From Hymenobacter wooponensis (GTDB taxonomy: Bacteria; Bacteroidota; Bacteroidia; Cytophagales; Hymenobacteraceae), in contig NZ_SRKZ01000001.1 of assembly GCF_004745865.1 (NCBI RefSeq), positions 682,001-746,000 of the forward strand: DNA of 64,000 nucleotides, in the 5' to 3' direction. The notes beneath the pieces are model-generated. The model worked only from the letters and a program-made list of their open reading frames with translations. It searched no databases and had not been told where the DNA came from. The position numbers and the translations under genes were made by a program. Below are positions 34,650 to 42,670 of the stretch, piece after piece. The stretch's first letter is position 1, and every line of letters starts with the position of its first letter.

Positions 34650-35798
34650 ATGGCAAACTTTCTCATCGTAGGAGCCGGTATTGGCGGACTAACCACTGCC
34701 CATGCGCTGCTAGGCCTAGGCCACTCGGTGCGCGTGTACGAAGCGGCGCCGGAGCTGCGCGAAGTAGGAGCCGGGGTAGTGCTAGGGACCAACGCCATGC
34801 GCGCCCTGCACCAGTTGGGCCTGCACGAAGCAGTGCAGGCACACGGCACGCCTGTGCTGCACCTCAACTTGCTGGATCAACAAGGCCGCGTGCTCCAGGC
34901 CGCCGACACCTCCGTTTTCACTCAAAAGCTCGGGTTCGATAACCTGGGTATCCATCGGGCCGCACTGCAGCAGGTGCTGTTGCGTAAGTTGCCCACGGGT
35001 ACGGTGGTGCTTGGTAAGCCATTCGAGCGCTTCGAGGAAACTTCTACTGGCCTAGCAGTTCACTTCGCGGACGGTACCACTGCTACAGCTGATTTCTTAG
35101 TTGGCGCCGATGGCCTACGCTCCCGGGTGCGGCGGCAGTTGCTGCCCAACGCAGAGCCCCGCTATGCCGGCTACACCTGCTGGCGGGCTATAGTAGATGC
35201 CTCACGGCTGCAGCTCCCAGTAGGCCAGTCAGGTGAAACCTGGGGTGAGCGGGGTCGGCGCTTCGGGTACGTGCCGGTGGGCGGCGGTAGGGTATACTGG
35301 TTTGCCTGCCTCAACAGCCCGGAGCCGCAAAACCCAAAGTTTCGGGCATACCGCGTGGCAGACTTGCAGCGGGAGTTTGCCCAGTTTCATGCGCCCATTC
35401 CCGACCTGCTCAGCCTCACCCGCAACGACCAGCTACTCTGGAACGATATTCTGGATCTGAAGCCCCTGCGCCACCTGGCCTACGGCCGCGTGCTTCTCCT
35501 CGGGGATGCCGGCCACGCTACCACGCCCAACATGGGGCAGGGTGCCGGCATGGCCCTAGAAGACGCCGCTGTGCTATCCTCTTGCTTGAGCGCCGAGGTT
35601 GATACCAGGTCTGCCTTTCGGCAGTTTGAGCGCCGCCGCCTGCCACGCACTACCCGCATTGTGCAGACCTCCTGGCGTCTAGGCCAGGTGGGCCAGTGGG
35701 AAAACCCGCTGCTGACTGGCCTACGCAATACTGTCATGCGCCTCCTCCCCGACTCCGTCAGCCGCGGTCAGATGGCGTGGCTGTATGAGGCGACTTAG
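34650..35798 (+). CDS. FAD-dependent monooxygenase (aromatic hydroxylase/zeaxanthin epoxidase-like)
   Basis: A 382-residue group A flavoprotein. ANFLIVGAGIGGLTTAHALL and VRVYEAAPELREVGAGVVLG at the start bind FAD; the DG motif is in FLVGADGLRSRVR near 155; the second FAD motif is GRVLLLGDAGHATTPNMGQG near 287, followed by MALEDAAVL. It hydroxylates or epoxidises an organic substrate using NAD(P)H and O2; the substrate is unknown. Monocistronic with its own -7 element and terminator. Confidence 0.88.
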   Translation: MANFLIVGAGIGGLTTAHALLGLGHSVRVYEAAPELREVGAGVVLGTNAMRALHQLGLHEAVQAHGTPVLHLNLLDQQGRVLQAADTSVFTQKLGFDNLGIHRAALQQVLLRKLPTGTVVLGKPFERFEETSTGLAVHFADGTTATADFLVGADGLRSRVRRQLLPNAEPRYAGYTCWRAIVDASRLQLPVGQSGETWGERGRRFGYVPVGGGRVYWFACLNSPEPQNPKFRAYRVADLQREFAQFHAPIPDLLSLTRNDQLLWNDILDLKPLRHLAYGRVLLLGDAGHATTPNMGQGAGMALEDAAVLSSCLSAEVDTRSAFRQFERRRLPRTTRIVQTSWRLGQVGQWENPLLTGLRNTVMRLLPDSVSRGQMAWLYEAT

Positions 35799-35810
35799 AG
35801 GCTGAAAACA

Positions 35811-35835
35811 AAACGGCAGCCTGTGGCTGCCGTTT
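35811..35835. terminator. Bidirectional terminator
   Basis: AAACGGCAGCC (35811-35821) and GGCTGCCGTTT (35825-35835), 3-base loop, between convergent genes. Confidence 0.8.
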
Positions 35836-35842
35836 CGCTTAG

Positions 35843-37009
35843 TTAAGTAGTGAGTTCCTTTTCGGTCTTTTCACTGCTGGCCTCTTCCAGCTCCTCTTCG
35901 GTTTCCTCCTCAAAGCCCTCCCTGATTTTTTCGTTGGCCTCCTGGTGGTCCTCCGCGTCGGCCTGCTCCTGATTTTCTTCCTGCTCCTGCTTGTCGTGGG
36001 GTTCGTAGCTGAGCTTGATGTAGATCGGGAAGTGGTCGGAGCCTACGTAGGGCAGGCGCTCCATATCGTCCACTTTAAAGTCCGCCGACACGAAGACGTG
36101 GTCGAGCGGCCAGCGCAACAGGGAGTAATCGGCGTGGAAGGTGGGCAGCAGGCCGCGGCCCACGCGCGGGTCCATGAGGCCACTAATGCGGCGGAACAGC
36201 TCAGAGGTGTGTGACCAAGCCACGTCGTTCATATCCCCAAACACGATGGTTGGTTCCTCCCGCTGCTCAATCTCCTTGCCCACTAGCAGCAGTTCAGCGT
36301 CGCGCTTGGTGCTGGTTTTAGACTCAGCGGGTGCTGGGGGCTTGGGGTGCAGCCCAAACAACCGCACCCAGGTTTTGCCATCAGGCAGCTGTACGTGCGT
36401 GTGCAGAGAAGGCACATCATCATCAAGCAGGTACTTGATTTGACAGTTTCGCAGGGGCAGGCGCGAGAAAAAGAGCAGCCCGTAGGTATTATCTAGCGGC
36501 TCGTGGCAGGTATAGGGGTGCGTTTTTTCCAGCGCCTTCAGCTGCCCGTACCACCATTCATCGGTTTCCACCGCCATTATCACGTCGGGGTCAGACTCCT
36601 GCAGGGCTGCCAGGGCTTTTGCGCCTTGCTTGTTGAATTGCAGCACATTCATCACGGCCAAGCTCAGGTGGCGCTTCCCGTCTTTCAGGGTGCTGTCGCC
36701 CACCTGCTTGCGCACCAGAGGCGTGTACGGCAGAATCCGGATGCCCTGGTATATCACGGCTATACCCAGGGCAGCCAACAAAATCAGCCCCCAGTTCTCT
36801 TCGAATTGATGCCAGCCCAGCAGCAAGCCAGCCACTATGCACAGCAGAGCCACGGCCACAATCTGCAGGCGCGGAAAGTCAAATACCCTGATCCACCAGG
36901 CCGTTTGGCGCAGCAGCGGCAAAAGCGTAGCAATCAAGGAAACAATAGCCAGCAGAAATGCCAGGCTATGGGCTATTAGCAGCCAGAGGGGTTCATCAAG
37001 ATCAGGCAC
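35843..37009 (-). CDS. Membrane-anchored endonuclease/exonuclease/phosphatase family protein
   Basis: A 388-residue protein. Three N-terminal membrane segments (about 8-30, 42-65, 68-85) precede an EEP domain: LAVMNVLQFNKQGAKAL, DVIMAVETDEWW with the catalytic Glu near 148, IVFGDMNDVAWSH near 255, and YVGSDHFPIYIKL with the terminal Asp-His near 325. The last 45 residues are Glu-rich (QEEENQEQADAEDHQEANE), strongly acidic and probably disordered. Such proteins cleave phosphodiesters or phosphate from nucleic acids or lipids; here the active site is probably outside the inner membrane. Confidence 0.82.
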   Translation of the reverse strand: MPDLDEPLWLLIAHSLAFLLAIVSLIATLLPLLRQTAWWIRVFDFPRLQIVAVALLCIVAGLLLGWHQFEENWGLILLAALGIAVIYQGIRILPYTPLVRKQVGDSTLKDGKRHLSLAVMNVLQFNKQGAKALAALQESDPDVIMAVETDEWWYGQLKALEKTHPYTCHEPLDNTYGLLFFSRLPLRNCQIKYLLDDDVPSLHTHVQLPDGKTWVRLFGLHPKPPAPAESKTSTKRDAELLLVGKEIEQREEPTIVFGDMNDVAWSHTSELFRRISGLMDPRVGRGLLPTFHADYSLLRWPLDHVFVSADFKVDDMERLPYVGSDHFPIYIKLSYEPHDKQEQEENQEQADAEDHQEANEKIREGFEEETEEELEEASSEKTEKELTT

Positions 37010-37063
37010 GGGTGGGGAGAGATGTGGTGAGACAGGGAAGCAACAGGCGAAAATGAGGCCACC

Positions 37064-37621
37064 TTAGTCGTCGCTGAACCCTCCCTTCCGCAACTCTTCA
37101 ATTGTGCGCATCACTTTATCCTTCAGTGAGGTCCGGTATTTCTCCAGCACGTCGGCTAGTCGGGCATTGCTAATGGCCAACATTTCCGTGGCCAACACGG
37201 CCGCGTTGGCGGCTCCATCTAGCGCCACAGTAGCCACGGGCACGCCCGCCGGCATCTGCAGCATCGACAGGATAGAGTCTAGGCCGTGCAGGGAAGTAAC
37301 GGAGTTGATAGGCACCCCAATCACGGGGAGTGTAGTGAAGGCCGCTATCATGCCCGGCAGATGAGCGGCGCCCCCACCACCAGCAATTATCACGCGTAGG
37401 CCACGCTTGCGGGCGGTTTCGGCGTACTCAATCAGCCGGTGCGGGGTGCGGTGCGGCGACACTAGCGTTATCTCGTAGGGCACGCCAAACTGCCGCAGAA
37501 ACTCTGCCGCTGCCGACATGATTTTCAGGTCAGACTGGGAGCCCATAATAATGCCTACCAGCGGTGTATCGGCCGGAGAGGTTACCTCGGCCGGGGAAGA
37601 AATGGGAAGTGTTGTACTCAT
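37064..37621 (-). CDS. purE: 5-(carboxyamino)imidazole ribonucleotide mutase PurE
   Basis: A 185-residue class I PurE. LVGIIMGSQSDLKIMSAA carries the substrate-binding GSxSD, VSPHRTPHRLIEYA the catalytic His, and IIAGGGGAAHLPGMIA the glycine-rich loop, followed by LPVIGVPINS. It converts N5-CAIR to CAIR in purine synthesis, in the cytoplasm. The 20-residue N-terminus before the domain is a Ser/Thr/Pro-rich extension. The usual partner purK is not in this window. Confidence 0.95.
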   Translation of the reverse strand: MSTTLPISSPAEVTSPADTPLVGIIMGSQSDLKIMSAAAEFLRQFGVPYEITLVSPHRTPHRLIEYAETARKRGLRVIIAGGGGAAHLPGMIAAFTTLPVIGVPINSVTSLHGLDSILSMLQMPAGVPVATVALDGAANAAVLATEMLAISNARLADVLEKYRTSLKDKVMRTIEELRKGGFSDD

Positions 37622-37718
37622 GGGGAGAGAGGACGAAAACAGGACAGAACCGGCTAGACAGTGCTTCTACGCGCTCCTACGCACGAGGTTCTTTCACCAA
37701 ACATAGCGTTTTCCTTGT

Positions 37719-37747
37719 TTGCTGATTCTCAAAGGCTCGTACCTTTG
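37719..37747 (+). promoter_or_regulatory. Promoter of the marC gene
   Basis: TTG (37719-37721), 18 bases, TACCTTTG (37740-37747). Good match to the Bacteroidota promoter. It lies 27 bases before the ATG at 37775, which supports that start. Confidence 0.65.
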
Positions 37748-37774
37748 GTGAGGCCCCAAGTGCCCGCCTCACTT

Positions 37775-38401
37775 ATGGAGATACTGCTTGCCACCTTTAC
37801 CACCTTATTCTCGGTTGTGAACCCCTTCGGGGCTATGCCGGTCTTTCTCACCCTCACCGAGGACGACACCCCCGCCGTACGCGCCAATACTGGCCTACGA
37901 GCTTGTTTGTACATGATTGGGGTGCTGATGGTATCGTTCTTCGCGGGCCAGTACGTGCTGAATTTCTTTGGCATAAATATTCACCACCTGCGCATTGCGG
38001 GCGGTATTTTGCTCATGCGCTCGGCTTTTGACTTGCTCACGCCCGGTGGCAACCGCAGCAAGGTATCGGAGGCCACCCTGGAGGAGAGTATGCACAAGGA
38101 TGATATTTCCTTCACGCCGCTGGCCATGCCCATGCTATCGGGGCCCGGTTCCATGGCCGTGTGCATTGGTCTGTTCACAGAAAAGCTCAGCTTCCTCGAT
38201 ATGGGGATGATTGTGCTGGGTTTCGTGCTGGTAGCGCTGGCGGCTTATATTATCCTTATGTCCTCGCTCCGCCTTACGCGCTTCCTTGGCCGTCCTGGTA
38301 TGGCGGCGCTGGCCCGTATCATGGGATTTATCACTTTGGCTATTGGCGTGAATTTCCTGGCTACAGCCATTGCGGCACTTTTTCCTGGGCTGAGCCGGTA
38401 G
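37775..38401 (+). CDS. MarC family membrane protein
   Basis: A 208-residue protein with six membrane segments. Family motifs are LFSVVNPFGAMPVFLTLT at the start, GGILLMRSAFDLLTP near 75, and FTPLAMPMLSGPGSMAVCIG near 110. Members (MarC, YchE, YhgN) are integral inner-membrane proteins without an agreed function; the old link to multiple antibiotic resistance was not upheld. A further open frame upstream is excluded by the promoter position. Confidence 0.88.
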   Translation: MEILLATFTTLFSVVNPFGAMPVFLTLTEDDTPAVRANTGLRACLYMIGVLMVSFFAGQYVLNFFGINIHHLRIAGGILLMRSAFDLLTPGGNRSKVSEATLEESMHKDDISFTPLAMPMLSGPGSMAVCIGLFTEKLSFLDMGMIVLGFVLVALAAYIILMSSLRLTRFLGRPGMAALARIMGFITLAIGVNFLATAIAALFPGLSR

Positions 38402-38407
38402 AAAAGT

Positions 38408-38983
38408 ATGGGTGAAGTCATCGGCCTTTTGTTTCTTTTAGGCCTATGTGTGGCAATTGTAGTCCTGCTTCCAGCAGCTGGCCTATGGTGGCTTGTCAAA
38501 TGGTTTAAGTCACAGAATTATCGATGGACCGCAGTTGTAGTTCAGGTGCTGCTTGCTGGCTTTGTTATCTTCTGGATACTTCTCATCTACTCTTTCTATT
38601 TTCTCTTTGACGGTGAGCTTAAAGATGAGTTTGTACGCATCACCGCTTTACCTTTCCCAGAATCTGGGGAAATAATACGGGGAGACGAATCAGGCCTTGA
38701 CCCACATGGCAACTATATTGTCTGTGCCCGCATAAAAGTCAGCACAGACGATTACACCCTTATTTTGAAGAAGCTGAGGGCTGATTCTGCTTTTCGGCCT
38801 ACTCATATGGCCACTGATTCTTCTTTCGTGAGCAGCAAGGAGTTTCAGTATGCTACCCAGAGCATAAAGCCCAGTGACTATGTCTACTCCTTTGCCAGGG
38901 GCCAGGTAAATGTAGATGCCTACACATTCGTAGGGTTTCTGCATGACCGGTGCACCATTGTCATTTATCGTTGCAGCACATAA
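38408..38983 (+). CDS. Membrane protein of unknown function
   Basis: A 191-residue protein. Two membrane segments (about 3-30 and 45-72) precede a domain of about 115 residues, probably outside the inner membrane, with strands such as NYIVCARIKVSTDDYTLIL and YTFVGFLHDRCTIVIY. It begins 6 bases after marC and is probably co-transcribed. The DNA looks a little more AT-rich than its neighbours. No family recognised. Confidence 0.65.
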   Translation: MGEVIGLLFLLGLCVAIVVLLPAAGLWWLVKWFKSQNYRWTAVVVQVLLAGFVIFWILLIYSFYFLFDGELKDEFVRITALPFPESGEIIRGDESGLDPHGNYIVCARIKVSTDDYTLILKKLRADSAFRPTHMATDSSFVSSKEFQYATQSIKPSDYVYSFARGQVNVDAYTFVGFLHDRCTIVIYRCST

Positions 38984-39092
38984 GCCCTAAAAGAGCCGGA
39001 GCTAACCTTGCATTTTAAAGGCTATCGACGAGAAAACGCACCCTAATAGGTATTCCTTCACTGCTCATTCTTTATTGCTGACTGCGGTAGGT

Positions 39093-39100
39093 TACCTTTG
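39093..39100 (+). promoter_or_regulatory. -7 element TACCTTTG of hemE
   Basis: Exact consensus match only 8 bases before the hemE ATG at 39109, so the leader would be very short. No TTG at the usual spacing; a TTG lies 15 bases upstream. Confidence 0.6.
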
Positions 39101-39108
39101 CGGCAGTT

Positions 39109-40140
39109 ATGCTGAAGAACGACCTCCTCCTCCGTGCCGCCCGTGGCGAAGAAACCGAGCGCACTCCTGTGTGGCTCATGCGCCAGGCTGGCCGCATCCT
39201 CCCCGAATACCGTGCCCTGCGGGCCCGCCTCAGCGGCTTCAAAGAGCTGGTAGAAACGCCCGAGCTAGCCGCTGAAGTCACTATCCAGCCCGTCGATGCG
39301 CTTGACGTGGATGCCGCCATTATCTTCTCCGATATTCTGGTGGTACCTGAGGCTATGGGCCTGACCTATGAAATGGTGGAAGCCCGCGGCCCTCTGTTTC
39401 CGGAAACCATAAAAACGGCCCAAGATGTAGCCCGCATGCGCGTGGCCGACCCTGAAGAGCACCTGGGCTACGTGCTGGAGGCTATTCGCGTAACCAAGCG
39501 CGCCCTCAACGGGCGAGTACCCCTCATCGGGTTTGCCGGTGCTCCCTGGACCATCCTGGCCTATATGGTGGAAGGACACGGCTCCAAAACCTTCAGCAAA
39601 GCCCGCCGGATGCTCTATGCCGAGCCGGAGCTGGCGCATCAGCTGCTGCGCAAAATCACGGATACTACCATTGCTTACCTGCGGGCACAAGTGCAGGCCG
39701 GCGCCAACATTGTGCAGGTATTCGACTCGTGGGCGGGTATTTTGCCGCCGGCCCACTACCAGGAATTCAGCACCCGCTACATCGCCGAAATTTGCCAGGC
39801 CATCCCCGACGTGCCCGTTACGGTATTTGCCAAAGGTGCCTTCTGGGCCGTAGAAGACTTCGCCCAGCTCCCCTGCCGCACCATCGGCCTCGACTGGAAC
39901 CAGGATGCCCGCGCCGTGCGCCCCTTGGTAGGCGACAAAACCCTGCAGGGCAACCTCGACCCCTGCGCCCTCTATGGCACCCCGGAGCAGGTTCGCGCTG
40001 CCACTATCACCATGCTCGACCAGTTTGGCCCACACCGCCACATCGCCAATCTAGGCCACGGCGTCTACCCCGACACCAACCCCGACAACGTGAAGGTGTT
40101 CATTGAGACGGTAAAGGAATACAGCCCTAAGCTGCGCTAA
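39109..40140 (+). CDS. hemE: Uroporphyrinogen decarboxylase HemE
   Basis: A 343-residue enzyme of usual length. [19 protein letters not shown] near residue 25 is the family signature with substrate-binding Arg residues; [18 protein letters not shown] carries the catalytic Asp near 70; [20 protein letters not shown] lies near 145; the last conserved part is [16 protein letters not shown]. It decarboxylates uroporphyrinogen III to coproporphyrinogen III in heme synthesis. It is monocistronic. The cell therefore appears to make heme as well as import it. Confidence 0.96.
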   Translation: MLKNDLLLRAARGEETERTPVWLMRQAGRILPEYRALRARLSGFKELVETPELAAEVTIQPVDALDVDAAIIFSDILVVPEAMGLTYEMVEARGPLFPETIKTAQDVARMRVADPEEHLGYVLEAIRVTKRALNGRVPLIGFAGAPWTILAYMVEGHGSKTFSKARRMLYAEPELAHQLLRKITDTTIAYLRAQVQAGANIVQVFDSWAGILPPAHYQEFSTRYIAEICQAIPDVPVTVFAKGAFWAVEDFAQLPCRTIGLDWNQDARAVRPLVGDKTLQGNLDPCALYGTPEQVRAATITMLDQFGPHRHIANLGHGVYPDTNPDNVKVFIETVKEYSPKLR

Positions 40141-40162
40141 CCGCACGCAAGGCTCCAGAAAC

Positions 40163-40201
40163 AAAAAAGCCCGTCACCTGAAAAGGACGACGGGCTTTTT
40201 T
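40163..40201. terminator. Bidirectional terminator between hemE and the heptose kinase gene
   Basis: AAAAAAGCCCGTC (40163-40175) and GACGGGCTTTTTT (40189-40201) between convergent genes. Confidence 0.85.
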
Positions 40202-40216
40202 GTTTCTGTGACGCTG

Positions 40217-41233
40217 TTATAACGCTAGGCCTACATTCTGAGCTTCTTCTAGCAATAGCTGTTTTTCAATTGGCACTACCCCTACCTGCTCGCAAACCAA
40301 GCCGCCGCCAAGGTTGGCCAGGGCTGCTGTAACGGGTGCTGGCAGGCCTAACGCCACGCACAACGCGGCAATACTGATAACGGTATCACCGGCACCAGAA
40401 ACATCAGATATGCTGCGCAAGTGGGCTGGAATGTAGGTGCGCTTCATCTGCCCATTTTCTACAAACACACCGCGCTCCGAGAGTGTTACCAGCACAATTT
40501 CGGGGGTAAGTACCTCCCGCAGACGAGCTACGGCGGCCTCGAAGGCGGGCTTCTCTGCATCGGTGTCGCCGAACTCCAGCTTAAGGCCTTCGCGCAGCTC
40601 CTTCAGGTTGGGCTTGAACAACGTGCAGTGCTGGTAGGCCAGGAAGTTCTTCTTCTTGGGGTCGACGACGGTAGGAACTCCTTGCTGCCGGGCTAGTTGG
40701 ATGAAGTGCTGAATGCTCTTTTCATTGAGTACGCCCTTATCGTAATCCTCAAAAATAACCACATCGGCGCGGCTCAAGAGCTCCTCAAAGCTTTCTGCTA
40801 GGCCACGATTTTCCTCCTCATTCAGGTCGGTTTCTACTTCTGAGTCAATGCGGAGGAGTTGCTGACCGTGGGCCAGAATGCGCTGCTTCACGGTAGTAGG
40901 CCGGTGCTGGCTCCGCACAATACCGTCGGCCGACAGGCCCGTGGTGCGCAGCAGTTCCAAGAGCTGGTCGCCTCCTTGGTCGTCGCCAATTACGGCGCAC
41001 AGCAAGGGGGTAGCACCTAAGGCCTGCACGTTCAGGGCCACGTTGGCCGCTCCACCCAGGCGCTGCTCCGTGCGGCTCACATTCACAACCGGCACGGGTG
41101 CTTCTGGCGAAATACGGGTGGTCTTGCCCCACACGTAAGCGTCCATCATCACATCGCCCACAATCAGGACAGTGAGGTCGTTGAAAGCGGCAAAAAGCTC
41201 GGGCAGAGAAGCAGGCGGTACGGCAGCGGGCAT
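40217..41233 (-). CDS. D-glycero-beta-D-manno-heptose-7-phosphate kinase (RfaE1/HldE kinase domain)
   Basis: A 338-residue PfkB-family kinase: LIVGDVMMDAYVWGKTTRIS, EAPVPVVNVSRTEQRLGGAA, and the anion-hole motif SDVSGAGDTVISIAALC near 285. These match the kinase half of HldE, which phosphorylates heptose-7-phosphate for LPS core assembly. The cytidylyltransferase domain is absent, so that step needs a separate gene. The start at 41233 is preferred because a TACCTTTG element lies at 41260-41267, inside the longer open frame. Confidence 0.85.
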   Translation of the reverse strand: MPAAVPPASLPELFAAFNDLTVLIVGDVMMDAYVWGKTTRISPEAPVPVVNVSRTEQRLGGAANVALNVQALGATPLLCAVIGDDQGGDQLLELLRTTGLSADGIVRSQHRPTTVKQRILAHGQQLLRIDSEVETDLNEEENRGLAESFEELLSRADVVIFEDYDKGVLNEKSIQHFIQLARQQGVPTVVDPKKKNFLAYQHCTLFKPNLKELREGLKLEFGDTDAEKPAFEAAVARLREVLTPEIVLVTLSERGVFVENGQMKRTYIPAHLRSISDVSGAGDTVISIAALCVALGLPAPVTAALANLGGGLVCEQVGVVPIEKQLLLEEAQNVGLAL

Positions 41234-41259
41234 TACGGGAAAATCTGGTAAAGAAGCCG

Positions 41260-41267
41260 CAAAGGTA
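41260..41267 (-). promoter_or_regulatory. -7 element TACCTTTG of the heptose kinase gene
   Basis: Exact minus-strand consensus match 26 bases before the ATG at 41233; it decides the start of that gene. Confidence 0.6.
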
Positions 41268-41295
41268 GTCGACCGCCGGAAAATGCACCGCCTAT

Positions 41296-41336
41296 AAACC
41301 AAGAACCACCGACGGCAAGTCGGTGGTTCTTGGTTT
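41296..41336. terminator. Hairpin with 18-base perfect arms
   Basis: Arms 41296-41313 and 41319-41336, sequence AAACCAAGAACCACCGAC and its complement, 5-base loop. It terminates the minus-strand aspartate aminotransferase transcript just before the kinase promoter. Confidence 0.85.
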
Positions 41337-41353
41337 AGGGCTTAGGGGCAGGG

Positions 41354-42577
41354 TTACACCAGCTTTGCCAAGCTATACTTGATTCGGATAAAGGCCTCCC
41401 GCAGCTTTTCATCGGCAGCGGCAGTGCTAAACCGGAGGCAGTTGGGCGCCCCAAAAGCGCCGCCATCTACGGCGGCCACGTGCCCATCATGTAGCATGTA
41501 GAGAGCCAAGTCGTAGGCAGAGTTGATGGTTTTCCCCTCGGGCGTGGTTTTGCCAAAGTAGCCGCTCACGTCGGGGAAGATGTAGAAGGCACCACTAGGC
41601 GTGGGCGTCCGGAAACCGGGAATATCTTTCACCAGCTCCAGCACCATGTCGCGGCGGCGGCGGTAGGCCTCTACCATCTCATCAGCAGAGGTACGGCCTC
41701 CTTGCAGGGCCGCCAGGGCCGCCCGCTGGGCAATGGAGCAGGTGCCTGAGGTAATCTGACTCTGGATTTTCTCACAGGCACAGGCAATTTCCTTGTTGGC
41801 GGCCAGGTACCCCACGCGCCAGCCCGTCATGGCATAGCCTTTCGAGAAACCATTTACCGTAATTACGCGGTCTTTGATTTCGTCAAACTGCGCCATGCTT
41901 ACGTGCTCCCCCTCGAAGTTGATGTACTCGTAGATTTCATCAGCCAGCACATAAATCTGCGGATGGCGCATCAACACCTCCACTACGGCCGCTAGCTCTT
42001 CCCGCGAAAACACGGCCCCGGTTGGGTTACAGGGCGAAGAGTACATTACGAGCTTGGTGCGTGGCGTAATGGCCTCTTCCAGCTGCTGAGCCGTGGCTTT
42101 AAAGCCATTTTCCAGAGAACCTACCAGCGTAACGGTTTTGCCCTCCGCCAGCCGCACCATTTCTTCATAGCTCACCCAGTAAGGCGAAAACACAATCACC
42201 TCGTCATCGGGATTCACGAGGCTCATTACGGCGTTGGCTAACGACTGCTTAGCGCCGGTGCTTACTACAATGTTCTCGGGCTTATAGGCCAGGTTGTTTT
42301 CCCGCTGGAGCTTGTCGCAGATGGCCTGGCGCAGATCGGGGTAGCCGGGCACGGGCGTGTAGAAGGTGTAGCCGTCGTCAAGGGCCTTTTTAGCGGCGTC
42401 CTTGATGTACTGGGGGGTTTGAAAGTCAGGCTCCCCAAAGCTTAGGCTAATCACGTCGACGCCCTGAGCTGCCAGCTCCCGCGCCATTTTGGCCATGGCA
42501 ATAGTCTGCGACTCTTGCATGGCATTGATACGATCGGATATAACAGAGGCAGTAGGGGCAGCAGTAGCGTCAGACAT
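41354..42577 (-). CDS. Aspartate aminotransferase (class I/II, PLP-dependent)
   Basis: A 407-residue fold type I enzyme. VDVISLSFGEPDFQTPQYI, STGAKQSLANAVMSL, YSSPCNPTGAVFSREEL and the PLP-lysine motif NGFSKGYAMTGWRVGYLA near 240 match subgroup 1gamma aspartate/aromatic aminotransferases; the C-terminal Arg is in NCLRFSTA. It interconverts aspartate and oxaloacetate with glutamate and 2-oxoglutarate. Some related enzymes also act on prephenate, which cannot be excluded. Confidence 0.92.
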   Translation of the reverse strand: MSDATAAPTASVISDRINAMQESQTIAMAKMARELAAQGVDVISLSFGEPDFQTPQYIKDAAKKALDDGYTFYTPVPGYPDLRQAICDKLQRENNLAYKPENIVVSTGAKQSLANAVMSLVNPDDEVIVFSPYWVSYEEMVRLAEGKTVTLVGSLENGFKATAQQLEEAITPRTKLVMYSSPCNPTGAVFSREELAAVVEVLMRHPQIYVLADEIYEYINFEGEHVSMAQFDEIKDRVITVNGFSKGYAMTGWRVGYLAANKEIACACEKIQSQITSGTCSIAQRAALAALQGGRTSADEMVEAYRRRRDMVLELVKDIPGFRTPTPSGAFYIFPDVSGYFGKTTPEGKTINSAYDLALYMLHDGHVAAVDGGAFGAPNCLRFSTAAADEKLREAFIRIKYSLAKLV

Positions 42578-42612
42578 AAGGCATCGGGGAAATGAGGAAT
42601 AGGGAATGGACG

Positions 42613-42620
42613 CAAAGGTA
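42613..42620 (-). promoter_or_regulatory. -7 element TACCTTTG of the aspartate aminotransferase gene
   Basis: Exact minus-strand consensus match 35 bases before the ATG at 42577. Confidence 0.55.
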
Positions 42621-42670
42621 CGGGAAGGTACGCATTCGGACCGGCGGGAGAAAGCACAACTACCGCCTCG

